Of a stretch of DNA of 64,000 nt, positions 11,768 through 23,538 are shown piece by piece. Within the stretch, counting starts at the first letter, position 1. Every line of letters begins with the position of its first letter. The position numbers were made by a program, and so were the translations under genes. The notes below the pieces were generated by a model. The model did no database searches, was not told the DNA's origin, and saw only the letters and a program-made list of their open reading frames with translations. Origin of the DNA: Phaseolus vulgaris (taxonomy: Eukaryota > Streptophyta > Magnoliopsida > Fabales > Fabaceae); NCBI RefSeq assembly GCF_000499845.2, contig NC_023756.2, positions 5,809,452 through 5,873,451 of the forward strand. The letters are read 5' to 3'.

Positions 11768-12134
11768 CACTACAAGAAAATCATTAAATAGAAACCAATT
11801 TTAGAGATAAAAAATAATTAGTTGTTATATTAACTAAATTAGAGAACATTTTAGAAACTAAACAAATTATTGGTTTCTAAATTAGTTTCTATTATTGATA
11901 AATAGTTTCTAAATTGGTATCTAATTAGCTATTAGGTTTTAACTACCAATTATTTAGATTCTAAATTTGGTAGCTAATTAGATACTAATTTAGAAACTAT
12001 TTATCAATAATAGAAACTAATTTAAAAACCAATAAGTTTTTTAGTCCCTAAAATAGTCTCTAATTTAGTCAACATAGCAACCAATTATTTTTTATCTCAA
12101 AAATTGGTTTCTATTTAATGATTTTCTTGTAGTG
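11768..12134. mobile_element. CACTA-type MITE, copy a
   Basis: 367 bp with inverted ends CACTACAAGAAAATCATTAA and its complement, flanked by the 3-bp duplication CAT at 11765-11767 and 12135-12137. The whole element is close to one long palindrome. The 3-bp duplication and the CACTA ends place it in the En/Spm (CACTA) superfamily. It has no coding capacity. Confidence 0.93.
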
Positions 12135-12137
12135 CAT

Positions 12138-14672
12138 ATTACCAATTTGACGAGATTCAGTAACAATAATGATCCCTTTAAATTTTTTTAATTTATTAGA
12201 TACTCAATATCAATCATTTTTAATTAAATACTCAAAAGAGGACAAAAACTCAATATATAACTTAAAATTTATTTAGGAATATATATATATATATATATAT
12301 TTACATAACTTCCTTTTGTGTTAATGGAGATTGTCCTATACTTATATGTATATATGCTCACTCGTCAAAATACAACCATAATGGTATAAAACAACAACAA
12401 AATAAAAAATATAATATAAATATTTAAAACATTTCATATTTATTAATATTCAAAGATAATCAAACACCTCCATTGCATACCCAAAGAACCATTCAAGTAG
12501 TTATAAGACTTGATGACTTCTAGGGAATTGTGTTAAGTTTAGACTAAGAAACTAACACCTATTTGATATATTTGGTATGTCTGGAAATCACACCCTCTCT
12601 AGTATATCTTATACTAGTAGCCATATACAACATGGTGATTCCCCTACACATCTTATCAAGTATCAACAACTCTTAACCTTGACTAAATGATAGAAAACCA
12701 CTCTCACTACTTGATATCTTCATTTATATGACTTAGGTTTTTAGGAGACACCAATAATTTTGGGGAGTCAAAATAATATACTCAAACTAAGCGTAATTTT
12801 GATGTCTACTTTTCTTACAAAGCCACTAGAATGCATTTTCCACACATCACAAGGTAGTGTGGCGAGTTCTCTTCCTCCCACACACGTATTACACCACCCC
12901 ACCTTGCATATGAATAAATGATATAAAACAATTGACACTCCTTAATCACTAACAACATTGACCATTGTCTCTACTCTCGGAGAAAGAAGTGTCGGAAGCA
13001 ACAAATCTGATAATAGAGTTGGAGATCAAGACATCCTCTCATCTCTATTAAGATGTGTCATTGCTAATAGAACTAAAATATATCATTTGGTTACTTAAAT
13101 TAATATTTACATTATACATCATCATAATTAATAGTATCTTCATAATAACTATTATTTTTTCACATCATATAACTTATCTCAACCAATCACTTTCAATATA
13201 ATCTTATAAAACATAACATGATATTCATAGAAATGTTAAAATAATTTAAAACATTATGCAACACGCTCTTTAAATCATAAAAATTTCGTTGAGTGAATTT
13301 CTCAAAGAAAACATTGTCTAAAGGGCGAAAATAATTTTGTAGAGTAAGATTTAGGTAATTTCACATTATCTTTATTTCGTTTAATGAAATTTTATGTGTG
13401 AAATTCATTTTGTTTGACAAAATACATACAATTGGAATTTTATTTTTAAAGCCTCTAATCCGTTGGAAAAATTTATATCCACTAAGTAGATTATGCAAGA
13501 AAAAAGTGCTCAAAACTGAACAATTAACCCCCTTAAAATCAACCCTATTATTTTCAATTCAAATCAAAACTAAGTTTCAATATTTTATATTAACATATAT
13601 GCTCAACTAAGATCAACTTTTACCAATCAAATCATAATTTCATATACAAGATCATTTATCATCCAAATTTAAAATTCAAGTAAATTCTTAATAATACATC
13701 ACCTTAAATAGAAAGCAAGTTATACTTAACCTTTCTATTGATTTTTTCTACTCTTATAATCTAATTCAAAATAAATGTTATTTTCCCTTATTTAACAACG
13801 TCTTACTACTCTTTAAGAAACTTACTCTTTAAAAAGGGAATAAGCTAATGATACTTAATCTTGTAATTTACTCCTAAAAAGTCAAATCTAACAAATAGAC
13901 ATATATATTTTTAATGATTTAGACCAACAAATATTTTTTTAATTAATCATATATGTAAAATAATACATAATTACGTGAATACAAATAAAGAAAGAAACGT
14001 GAAATTCAAAGAAATGTGAAATTTACATTAATCAAAATTATTTTCAGTCTAGTTAGATATACTTTTACTTATCTCTTAGTTTGTAATTTTATGAAAGAAA
14101 AAAAAAAGATAATAGTTGAATATTTTTTAAGACAGTTAAAAAATAAAAATAAAAAATTGAATTTTTTTAATAATGCTTTTATAAAAAATAAACAATAGAA
14201 TTATATTCGTTTTTATATATAACTTTTTTTTAACTGAAACCAGAAATCATTCTTCGTTAGCTTTAAATGTCATCTTTTAGTACTAAAATGAATGTCCTAC
14301 AAATGGAGGTGAAATTCCCAATGTAAATTCATTCTTATTTTATGGCATAAATTCTTAACTTCATATGCTAATTTATTATTATTATCATCATTGATATTTC
14401 ATACTTTGATATAATAATATGTTTTCATATTATAATAAAAAAGATAATATAATTTATTTGTTATTCTTTTATTATTTCTAAAAGAACGTATCGTCTAAGG
14501 CGTCTTAGAAAGTCAATTTTTTTGTATTAGATCGCTTATTTGGATTTATTGAACGAGACACGAAAAAAATTGTAATTAACTTGATCATATCGAAGAGTGG
14601 AATAATATATAATATAAAATCGACTATCTATTTATAATGCAAAAGTTATAATTATTTTAATATAAAATCTTT
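12138..14672. other. Intergenic DNA, no gene recognised
   Basis: A+T-rich sequence with an (AT)n run at about 12279-12301. The segment 12450-13030 is richer in G+C and shows CACAC-rich phrases, as in some legume LTRs, but no ends or target duplication were found. Open frames at 13398 and 14016 are short and low complexity. Confidence 0.5.
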
Positions 14673-14677
14673 AAAGT

Positions 14678-14981
14678 TGTTGGAGATCCCACATCGACTA
14701 GAGATAAGGACATTTCATAATATATAAATGGGTGCAAACCTCAACCCTATGAACCGGTTTTATGGGGTTGAGTTAGGCTTAAAGTCCACTTCGTAATATG
14801 GTATCAGAGCCATTTCGAGCCTATCCTAGCGAGTGTTTGTGTTGGGCCTATCGTGCCACCCGCTATCGGACCACCCATAATATATAGTCCCACGCACGAG
14901 TTGGCAGTCTCGGCGTGTATAAGTGGGTGCAGACCTCACCCCATGAGCGTTGAGTTAGGCTTAAAGTCCACTTTCGTAATA
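14678..14981 (+). mobile_element. TRIM (terminal-repeat retrotransposon in miniature), copy 1
   Basis: 304 bp bounded by the 5-bp duplication AAAGT at 14673-14677 and 14982-14986. The 5' LTR (14678-14798, 121 bp) begins TGTTGGAGATCCCACATCG and ends CGTAATA. It is followed directly by the primer site TGGTATCAGAGC (14799-14810). A spacer of about 70 bp leads to a shorter 3' LTR (14883-14981) that repeats GTGGGTGCAGACCTCA and TTGAGTTAGGCTTAAAGTCC. There is no coding region, so it depended on another element for movement. Confidence 0.92.
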
Positions 14982-15063
14982 AAAGTTTGTATATTTTAAG
15001 TGATTCAGTACTATAACTACATATTCTTTTATTTTTTTTAAAAAAATTTTGGTAGTTTTATTA

Positions 15064-15251
15064 AATCTCTTAATGATTTTTTTTATCAGCAAAGAATAAA
15101 TAAAATAAAATGAGACACTTCAGGGGTATCCCAACCCTTATACAAAACACTCAAAACAAATTTCCTAACACCCTAGCAAAACAGGATCCAACAAATAATA
15201 CACAACAAACCAACCATAATAAACCACTACAAATAATCTCTATTAATGATT
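15064..15251 (-). mobile_element. 5'-truncated LINE end with target duplication
   Basis: A 156-bp insert (15079-15234) is flanked by near-identical 15-17-bp repeats, AATCTCTTAATGATT at 15064-15078 and AATCTCTATTAATGATT at 15235-15251. The left end of the insert is a T-run, so the element lies on the minus strand with its A-rich tail at the left. Long variable target duplications plus a tail are the marks of LINE-mediated insertion. Confidence 0.75.
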
Positions 15252-16320
15252 AATAAGTCTTATAATTGATTTTAGATAAGTTGTATTTCTTCTTAATAGA
15301 AGATTAGATTAATTAAAGATAGACAACTCCTAGTCTTAAGTTGTTATAAAATTCATACTAAGATAGACATGCATTTTATATAGAATGTATGGCATGTCAA
15401 ACTACTACAAAGCAAGTTGGACTCAGAGAAGAAGAAAAGAAAGAAAATTGTTGAAATCTTGCAGAAAAAGGAAAAGAAACAACAAGTAAAGGAAAGATAA
15501 GAAAAAATCAATCTACTCAACGCATGAAAAATGACTCAACAGATGTCATGTGCTGAGCGGATAAAGGCCAAAAGGAACAAATAGATTAAAAGTATGAAGG
15601 GCTGAGCAAAATCACAAGGGTTGAGTGCACAAAATACTTCCCCATGAATAAAGTTCATATTCGCACAAAAGAAGGCTTGAAGCCAACCTGAGCCAAAATT
15701 AGGAAAATGTAGATTCACTTGAAGCCAATCCTAAGCTCAATAAGACTTCATTCATGGTCAAGAAAGGGATGTGTTGGGCTCAACTTGAAGTGAATCCCAA
15801 GCAAATTCCTACATATGTGAATCCTAAGAAGCCCAAAAGATTTTTGATTGGCATGCGCTGAGCGAAAGCCAAATTTATTGAACCCACTAAATCCCCTTTT
15901 TAAAAATCTCGAAATAGAGACCTTAGGATCTCATTGAAAACACCGAGAGGAAAGGAAGAACAAGGGCTTAAAAACATTAGAGCTCAAAACCAAAGGCTCA
16001 AAGTGCCTAAGCTCAAGAGAGGTTGAGTTTTAGGGTCATATCAAGTCATCAAACCAAAACAAAACTCTAAAGTAAAGGGTCAAAAGCCTAAGCTGACCAA
16101 CAACATGAATAGATTCATGTTTTTTGTTCTTTAGTTTCTCATTCTTGAACGTTCACTTAAGATTTTACTATGAGTTGCTAAACTTATCCTGTTGGGATTG
16201 AAAAACAATGTGATATTTCTCAAGTTATTATTTTTTATGTGGGGTTGATAGTATGCTTAATGGTGCAAAACGATCATTGATGTCCTTGGAGCATGATTGA
16301 GATCGGAAGGCGAGTTCATG
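15252..16320. other. Unclassified repeat-like segment
   Basis: Purine-rich DNA in which GCTGAGC recurs (about 15553, 15600, 15857) and AAGCCCAA, GAAGCCAA or CTCAAG phrases recur between 15670 and 16030. This resembles long LTRs of legume Ty3/gypsy elements, but I saw no termini, primer site or target duplication. A short minus-strand frame at 15536-15718 is not convincing. Confidence 0.4.
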
Positions 16321-17181
16321 TATCTAAACCTTATCAAACCAGACATATATCTCAATACCGCAAAGCGTAGAGTTGAGAATATGATAAAGAATCTTAATGC
16401 GGAAATAATCTATAACAATGCAAAGAATTGATTGAGATATTTTATAGTTCTAAATGACCTCATATGAAAAATTGACTTAATTTGAACAAACATAGTATTT
16501 ATAAATAAGAAATTCCCAAAACTATTTCCATCACAATGTAATAATTTTTTTGAGAATATAGAAGATGATATTTGTGTGTCATACAAAATATTACATAAAA
16601 GTGTTTGTAATTTTAATCTTATAGAAAAGTTGTTTGAGAAAATTCCAATTTTCTTCTCTCAAAAGTTACATGGTAAATAATAAAATAGACTAAGAGTGTT
16701 TATTAATATAAATCTTGAGATGAAAAATTACGTTCAATTTAGATGTACGTTCTTATTTGTCCTTATATGAGTGCATTTATGTAGAGTAAATTACCTTTTA
16801 TTGTGTGATTCTTAATATTCTCTTTACCATATGAAAAGGAAAAAAGATGAAAGATGACTTTTATGGAATATATAGTATAAAATTATTAAGATAATAATAC
16901 TTGTATATAAAATTATTAAGCTAATAATATTCTCAAGTTTTGTCCAATGTATCTTCTCAGTTTCTCTGCCATTATTTTCGTCCTTTCTGCAAGTCAATGG
17001 TCTTCTTTATTAATTTCTACCTGTATCCATCTACCCTCTTTTTGTCTTTTCTTCATACTAATAAGTGAAAAGTAAGAAAACTTCTAAAAGTACACACACA
17101 AAAGTACATTGAATCATAGAAGAATTTACACCACCCTTACTTCTTAGTTTCAATTAAATACTTATTCAAATAAAAAGTTTT
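16321..17181. other. Intergenic DNA, nothing recognised
   Basis: A+T-rich. A short duplication (TATAAAATTATTAAG-like) occurs at about 16875 and 16905. No gene or element boundary seen. Confidence 0.5.
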
Positions 17182-17534
17182 CACTACAATAAAATTATGA
17201 AACAGAAAAAAAAATAATTAATTGCTATAATGACTAAATTAGAAATTAGGACTAAATAAATTTTTGCCTTCTAAATTAGTTTATATTATTGTTTCTAAAT
17301 TAGTATCTAATTAACAACCAAAGTTTTTACTACCAAATTTAGAAACAAATTTAAAAACTAAATAATTGATAGTTAAAAACTTGGTAGCTAATTAGATACA
17401 AATTTATAAACTAATTAATAATAATAGAAACTAATTTAAAAACAAAAAATGTATAGTCTCTAATTTAGTCATTATAACAATTAATTATTTTGGTCTCTAA
17501 AAATTGGTTTTTATTTGATAATTTTCTTGTAGTG
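17182..17534. mobile_element. CACTA-type MITE, copy b
   Basis: 353 bp, starting CACTACAATAAAATTATGAA and ending ATTTTCTTGTAGTG, with the same palindromic internal phrases (GTTTCTAAATTAGT and GGTATCTAATTAG) as copy a. The flanking triplets do not match, so the target duplication has decayed. Confidence 0.85.
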
Positions 17535-18570
17535 CTCGCATTACATCTCCATAGTTTCTTCTCCAATCTCATATTTTTTAAAATATCAAAATTTTACATT
17601 TCAAATTTTACAATTCAAAAATACAAATTTTGTATTATATATTTTAAAATCTAAAATATAAATTTATATTATAGATTATAAAATTTAAAATACAAAATTT
17701 GTAACAAGTTTTAAAATATAGAATACAAAGTATTATAGATTTTGCAATCCAAATATAAATTCTAATTTATATTTTATATTATAGAATCAATAATATATTA
17801 TATTTCAAATTTTATCATCCGAAAAATATTTTTATATTCTAAATTTTATAATCTAAAATACAAATTTATATTTTACTTTTTATAATTTAAAATACATTAA
17901 ATTCATTTTACTATAATTGAATAATCAGGAAAGTGTCTTTATTACACCATCTCAAATTTAAGAAAAGAAAAAACTATATGAAGAGTTTGGCAAATTAGAG
18001 TGACATTCTAAAAGTTGTTGGGTATTTTCAAAACTATGACTACCACAAGGTTCAGTTATCTTCTGTCAAATGTTCCTGCACCATATCAATTCCAACTGTA
18101 TCCAACCAGTATTGAAAATGACAAAAATATTCTTAAAAAATATAAAAATAATCTTTAAAAAATAAGTGTCAAAACAAAAATTACTTCTGAATCTTTTATT
18201 AAGAAATATTCATAGATTTAAATATCCGGGAACACATTTTTGAATATTCTGAAAATATTTATCCATAGTGCAATTTTAATTTTATGTTTCGGATTTTTTT
18301 ATTCAGAATGTATTTTTTTATTTTTGAATTATTTTTACTATTCCAAATTTTAAAATTTGAAAAAAATTAATTTTGGAAATTTAAAAAAATATAAAGTGCA
18401 GGTGAGAATTGATTCTCGGAACTTTCTTCCCCAAGCAACTCATTTTATATTTAAATATTCATTCTGTCCCTATATTACTCGTTTTCATCAAGAAATAGCC
18501 TTCTTTTTTTCTCAGCTTTTGACTTGGTGAATGTTCTGGGAAATTCTTTAATACTTTCTTGGCTCTGTCC
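17535..18570. other. A+T-rich DNA upstream of the NLR promoter
   Basis: Low-complexity TTTTAAAATATA-type sequence from 17560 to 17900, then unique sequence leading to the NLR gene promoter. No coding region. Confidence 0.5.
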
Positions 18571-18578
18571 AGATTGCT

Positions 18579-18585
18579 TATATAG
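18579..18585 (+). promoter_or_regulatory. Candidate TATA box of the NLR gene
   Basis: TATATAG lies about 30 bp upstream of a plausible start region (ACAGACACAAACC, about 18611). The first 5'-UTR exon with a good donor site follows at 18643/18644. There is no other expressed feature nearby. Confidence 0.5.
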
Positions 18586-19215
18586 AAGTTCACGACAACA
18601 TTTGTGAAAAACAGACACAAACCACTCTTTTCAAAGATCGTATGTAAGTAACCTAAGTTTGTTGTAATGTTTTCTTGTTCTTGTTCTTGTTCTTCTCATC
18701 TTGATCACTTATATTCATGCTTTATTTCTTGATCTTATTCATTTTCCTGTTTCCTTTTGGCCAGATATACTTTGAAAGAAGTGTTATTGGTGGGTGGAAG
18801 AAGAAGAAAAAGAAGAAGAAGTTTTGGATTTGGTTGATTCTGACTGAAAAGCTTTTAATTAAGGTATGTTTTTCAATCATCTTGGATTAGATTCTAATGA
18901 TAAGACTAGGAGCTAGAGTCTATAGTTGTCTCTTTCTTTTAATTTTCTTATTTTATTTTATTTTTCTATATTTTCTTTCTTCTTATTTTCTCTTTACATG
19001 TTTCTTAATATCAAACTTAATCGACTTGTTGGATCAAAAATCAATTATCTACCTGGTTTGATTGTGGTGCAAAATGGGTAATGTATAGAATTATTGCAAA
19101 TTGGTTTAACTGATAAAAACCAATAAAAAATCAAAATTTTAATATTTAAAAAAAACTAAATTAACTTAAATTTTTTAGTATTTTTTTACGTTTACATTTA
19201 TAGTTATTATATAAT

Positions 19216-19366
19216 CATTACAAGAAAATCATGAAATAGAAACTAATTTTTAGAAACTAATTAATTTTTTATTTAGTTTCTAAAATGGTCTATAATTTAG
19301 TTACTATTGTAACTAATTATTTTGGTCTCTAAAAATTAGTTTCTATTTCATGATTTTATTGTAGTG
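19216..19366. mobile_element. CACTA-type MITE, copy c (internally deleted)
   Basis: 151 bp with ends CATTACAAGAAAATCATGAA and ATGATTTTATTGTAGTG, and the duplication AAT on both sides (19213-19215, 19367-19369). It keeps the terminal blocks but has lost the central half of the palindrome. Confidence 0.88.
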
Positions 19367-19529
19367 AATATATGGATGCATATTATTGAAATTTCTACTT
19401 TAATGTGATAACTTTTTTTTGTTTAAGTTCTATAATAATATGTATTTAAAATGTTAAGAACCGTAAATTAATGTTTCATTTCAGTTTTTAATATTATACA
19501 ATTATAATGTTGTGTACTTTTGAGATTAT

Positions 19530-19693
19530 TTTGGTAGTTAATTCAATACCTATTCATAAACTATTTATTAATAATAGAAATTACTTTATATATCAATAAT
19601 ATTTTTAGTTTATAAGATATATTTAATTTAGTTAATATAGTGACTATTTTTTTATTTTTAAAAATAATTTTTATTTAATGATTTTCTTGTAAT
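19530..19693. mobile_element. CACTA MITE, right-half remnant
   Basis: Diverged sequence matching the right half of the family (AACTATTTATTAATAATAGAAA, then ending ATGATTTTCTTGTAAT). No left end was found. It lies in the NLR 5'-UTR intron. Confidence 0.6.
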
Positions 19694-19771
19694 TATGAAA
19701 TAAATATTTGTATAAACAAATAGTGTGGAATAATAGACTTTCAATTATAAAATCTAAGTTGGTATAAAAGT

Positions 19772-20534
19772 CACTACAAGAAAATTATGAAATAGAAACC
19801 AATTTTTAGATACCAAAATAATTAGTTGCAGTAGTAACTAAATTAGAGACCATTTTAAAAACTAAACAAAAAATTAGTTTCTATATCACTACAAGAAAAT
19901 CATGAAATAGAAACTAATTTTTAGATATCAAAATAATTAGTTGCAATAATAACTAAATTAGAGACCATTTTAAAAACTAAAAAAAATGGTTTCTAAATTA
20001 GTTTCTATTATTGTTAAATAGTTTCTAAATTGGTATCTAATTAGCCACCAAGGTTTTTGCTACCAAATTTAGAAACTAAATAATTGGTAGTTAAAACCTT
20101 GGTTTCTAATTAGATATTAATTTAGAAACTATTTAACAATAATAAAAACTAATTTAGAAAGCAAAAAATTTTTAGTTTCTAAAATGGTCTCTAATTTAGT
20201 TACTATTGCAACTAATTATTTTAGTCTCTAAAAATTGGTTTCTATTTCATGATTTTCTTGTAGTGTATTAGTTTCTATTATTGTTAAATAGTTTCTAAAT
20301 TGGTATCTAATTAGCAACCAAAGTTTTAGAGACCAAATTTAGAAACTAAATAATTGGTAGTTAAAAATTTGGTTGCTAATTAGATACTAATTTAGAAACT
20401 ATTTAACAATAATAGAAACTAATTTAGAAATCAATTTTTTTTAGTTTCTAAAATAGTCTCTAATTTAGTTACTATTGTAACTAATTATTTTAGTCTCTAA
20501 AAATTGATTTCTATTTCATGTTTTTCTTGTACTG
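19772..20534. mobile_element. CACTA-type MITE, copy d (outer, interrupted)
   Basis: The outer element starts CACTACAAGAAAATTATGAA and ends TTTCTTGTACTG (last block mutated). It is flanked by the duplication AGT at 19769-19771 and 20535-20537. It is split at 19886 by a full copy of the same family; once that insert and one TAT are removed, its two halves join in register with the family consensus. Confidence 0.92.
19887..20265. mobile_element. CACTA-type MITE, copy e (inner, nested)
   Basis: 379 bp with perfect CACTACAAGAAAATCATGAA-type ends and the duplication TAT at 19884-19886 and 20266-20268. It lies inside copy d of the same family and must be the younger insertion. Confidence 0.94.
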
Positions 20535-20745
20535 AGTGACATCTTTTTACCTTAAGCTTCAATTTAAATTTAAAATTTCAATCAAAGTTCTTTTATCATT
20601 AAATACCAATATTCATTTATAGTTTTAGTCATATCTTAGAAATACATATATTTTTTCTTCTGATTTGACAAAATTTAATTTGACTATGTTCTCTTACATT
20701 ATAACATTGTACAGTGATTCAAATACATTCATCTGGGAAGCAAAA

Positions 20746-23538
20746 ATGCAGTGTATTATTGCATTAGCAACAGGAACCATCACTTGGAGAGTCATTAGTT
20801 TCACCAATTGCAAATCAATTTGGATATCTAGTTTACTATAAAAAAAATATAAAAGATCTTAAAAATGAACTCAAAACATTGGAAGGTAGGAAAGAAGGAT
20901 TGCAAGGGGTGGTTGATGAAGATAAAAGGAATGGACGCCAAATTGTATCTATTGTACAAGATTGGCTCAACAAAGTGGAAAAAATCATAAATGAAGTAGA
21001 AAAATCCAATGATTTTCAAGTAGAAAACAATATGTGTCTTGATATATGGTCTCCAAATTTGGTGTCACGCTATTCATTAAGCAAGAGAGCAAAAACATTG
21101 ATAATCAATGTTAAAAGATTAAATGAAGAGAAATTTGACATCATATCTTACTCCCCACCAACACCAAGACTTGGATCCACCTTCACAAATGTTATCAAAA
21201 GTTTCCCTAGTAGAAAATCAATTATTATAGAGATTTTGGAGAAATTGAAAGATGAAAATTTCAAAATACTAGGCATTTGTGGAATGGGCGGAGTTGGGAA
21301 GACTACACTTGTGAAAGAAGTAATCAAAACTCTAGATGTAAGCAAACTATTTGATGAAGTTGTAATGGCAGTTGTTTCCCAAAATCTTGATTATGTGAAA
21401 ATTCAAGGTCAAATTGCAAATGCTTTAGGCTTGAGATTGATAAGGAGACTATTCAAGGAAGAGCATGTCAACTAGGTGAAAGATTGAAAGGTATTAACAA
21501 TATCCTAATAGTTCTTGATGATGTTTGGATAGACTTTGATTTTGAGTCTATTGGGATTCCTTATGGTGAGCATCATAATAATTGTAAAATTTTGTTTACA
21601 TCAAGAATTGAAGATGTTTGTTATAGGATGGGAAGTCAAAAGAATTTCACAATTTCTGTTTTGTCTCCAGATGAAAGTTGGGATCTTTTTCATGATATGG
21701 TTGATAAAAATATTTCAACCAAGCTTGATATTTATCACATAGCAAAAGAGGTTGCAAATGAATGTGGAGGTTTGCCAATTGCCATTGTAACAATGGCAAA
21801 AGCATTAGCAAATAAAGAAAAACATATATGGGAAGATGCACTGGATCAATTAAAAAACTCCTCCATCAATTCTCTTTTAGGAATGCAAGCTTACGTATAT
21901 TCAAGTATCAAGTTGAGTTACAATTTTTTAGATAATGAGGAAGACAAAAAAATTCTTTTCCTTTGTTGCTTATTTCCAGAAGACTTTGACATTCCTATAG
22001 AAATTCTACTCAGGCATGGAATGGGTTTGAGATTCTTTAAAGGCATTGATGCATTGTGGAAAGTTAGAAATCGAGTGCATACCATTGTTGATAAACTTAA
22101 AAGACGTTTCATGTTGTTAGATGGTAATGTAGAAGAGTGTGTCAAAATGCATGATATTGTACGTGATGTTATCAGATCAATTGCATCTACAGAAGAATAT
22201 GGTTTTGTCGTACATGGTGATGGATCTCAAATCAAACAACCTAAAGAAGAAACATGTTGTCACAACACTGCAGTTTCACTTATCTTGGAAGAAGCAAAAG
22301 AATACCCTAAAATGTTAAATTGTCAAAAGCTTAATCTTTTGCAAATAACATCAAAGAAAATGGATTTGGTTCCAGAAAATTACCTTCAATGTGTTAATAA
22401 GCTTATGGTGCTCAATCTTCAAAATTTGTGCATTCATTCAATGTCTTTTGCATTTCAAGCTTTGGACAACATTCACACTCTACTACTCGAAGATTGTCAT
22501 GTTGGAGATATATCTATAATTGGTAAGCAACTCAAAAAGCTTGAGATTCTTAGCTTTTCTAACTCAAATATTAAGCAATTGCCAGAAGAAATTGGACAAC
22601 TAAGATCGCTAAGGTTATTAGATTTGACTGAATGCAACTATCTCATTCAAATATCAACTAATGTCTTGGCAAACTTATCTAGACTAGAAGAACTCTATCT
22701 CAGAGTAAGGAATCTTCCTTCTAAGGAAAATAATCACATTCTTTTTGAGTTACTGTCTTTATCTCATCATCTGAAGGTCGTAGAGATTGCAATTTTGACA
22801 AATGAAGATTTACCCAAAGATTTGTTCTTCGAAAATATTGAGAGATTTTGGGTCTATCTTGGAGATTCATCTACCTTTTTTAATGGAATTGTTCGAAAAG
22901 GATACTTACACCCAAATATTTTGAAACTAAATAATTCATATTACAAATATGTCAAGGAAAGTGTGACCATTCAACAATTACTTCAAAAAGTTGAAATTCT
23001 CAACTTGGTTGATATAAAAAACATGAAAAATGTCATCTTGGAATTAAATGAAAGGGGTTTTCCATTTTTGAAGCATCTAAGTATCGAGTTTTGCAACAAC
23101 CTTGAATATGTTGTAGATGCATTTGACGGTTGTATCTTTCCTCAACTTCTATCATTCTCTTTACGTAGTTTGGATAATTTAAAAGAGATATTCAATGTCA
23201 TTAGTCACATGAGTCAAGCAAATGACTTTACAAAGGCTAACTCCATCACTTCATCTCAATGCTTTGGATCCCTTACAAAACTTAAAATAGAATATTGTAA
23301 CAAGTTGAAGACTATCTTCACATTGTTTCCAAGAAAAATTAGTTTGGCTACACTTCAATGTTTGCATGTGGTTGAAAGTTATGGAATTGAATGCATCATC
23401 TCAAGCAATAGTAAGTATGATGGGAAATCAATGATTGAGTTTTTAAATTTAGTAGAATTGAAGTTGCAAGAACTACCAAACTTGATCGGGTTTTTTGAAA
23501 GCAATGTTATTCATGAGAATCGTTCCTCAATAATCCAA
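20746..23538 (+). CDS. NLR exon 1: CC, NB-ARC and first LRRs
   Basis: The coiled-coil region (SPIANQFGYLVYYKKNIKDL from about 20807) is followed by the ATP-binding P-loop GMGGVGKTT at 21281-21307. Kinase-2 LIVLDDVW is at 21505-21528, followed by RNBS-B (KILFTSRIEDV), CGGLPIAIVTMAKAL (about 21762-21806), the RNBS-D CCLFPED block and MHD (VKMHDIVRDV) at about 22141-22170. Irregular LRRs start near 22300. The tryptophan ending kinase-2 marks it as non-TIR. It ends in a GTAAGT donor after a CAA codon. The first in-frame ATG is 20746; without it the CC start has no methionine before the P-loop. Confidence 0.87.

Larger units (their letters stand above)
18610..20745 (+). other. NLR 5' UTR with two introns
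   Basis: Splice sites suggest three leader exons. Exon 1 is about 18610-18643 (donor GTAAGTAACC) and intron 1 is 18644-18764. Exon 2 is 18765-18863, with donor GTATGT. Intron 2 is 18864-20714, ending TTGTACAG, and then a 31-nt leader precedes the ATG at 20746. The second intron is enlarged by CACTA MITEs. The exon starts rest on splice consensus alone; the second acceptor could also be TGCAG at 20747-20751, which would remove that ATG. Confidence 0.5.
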
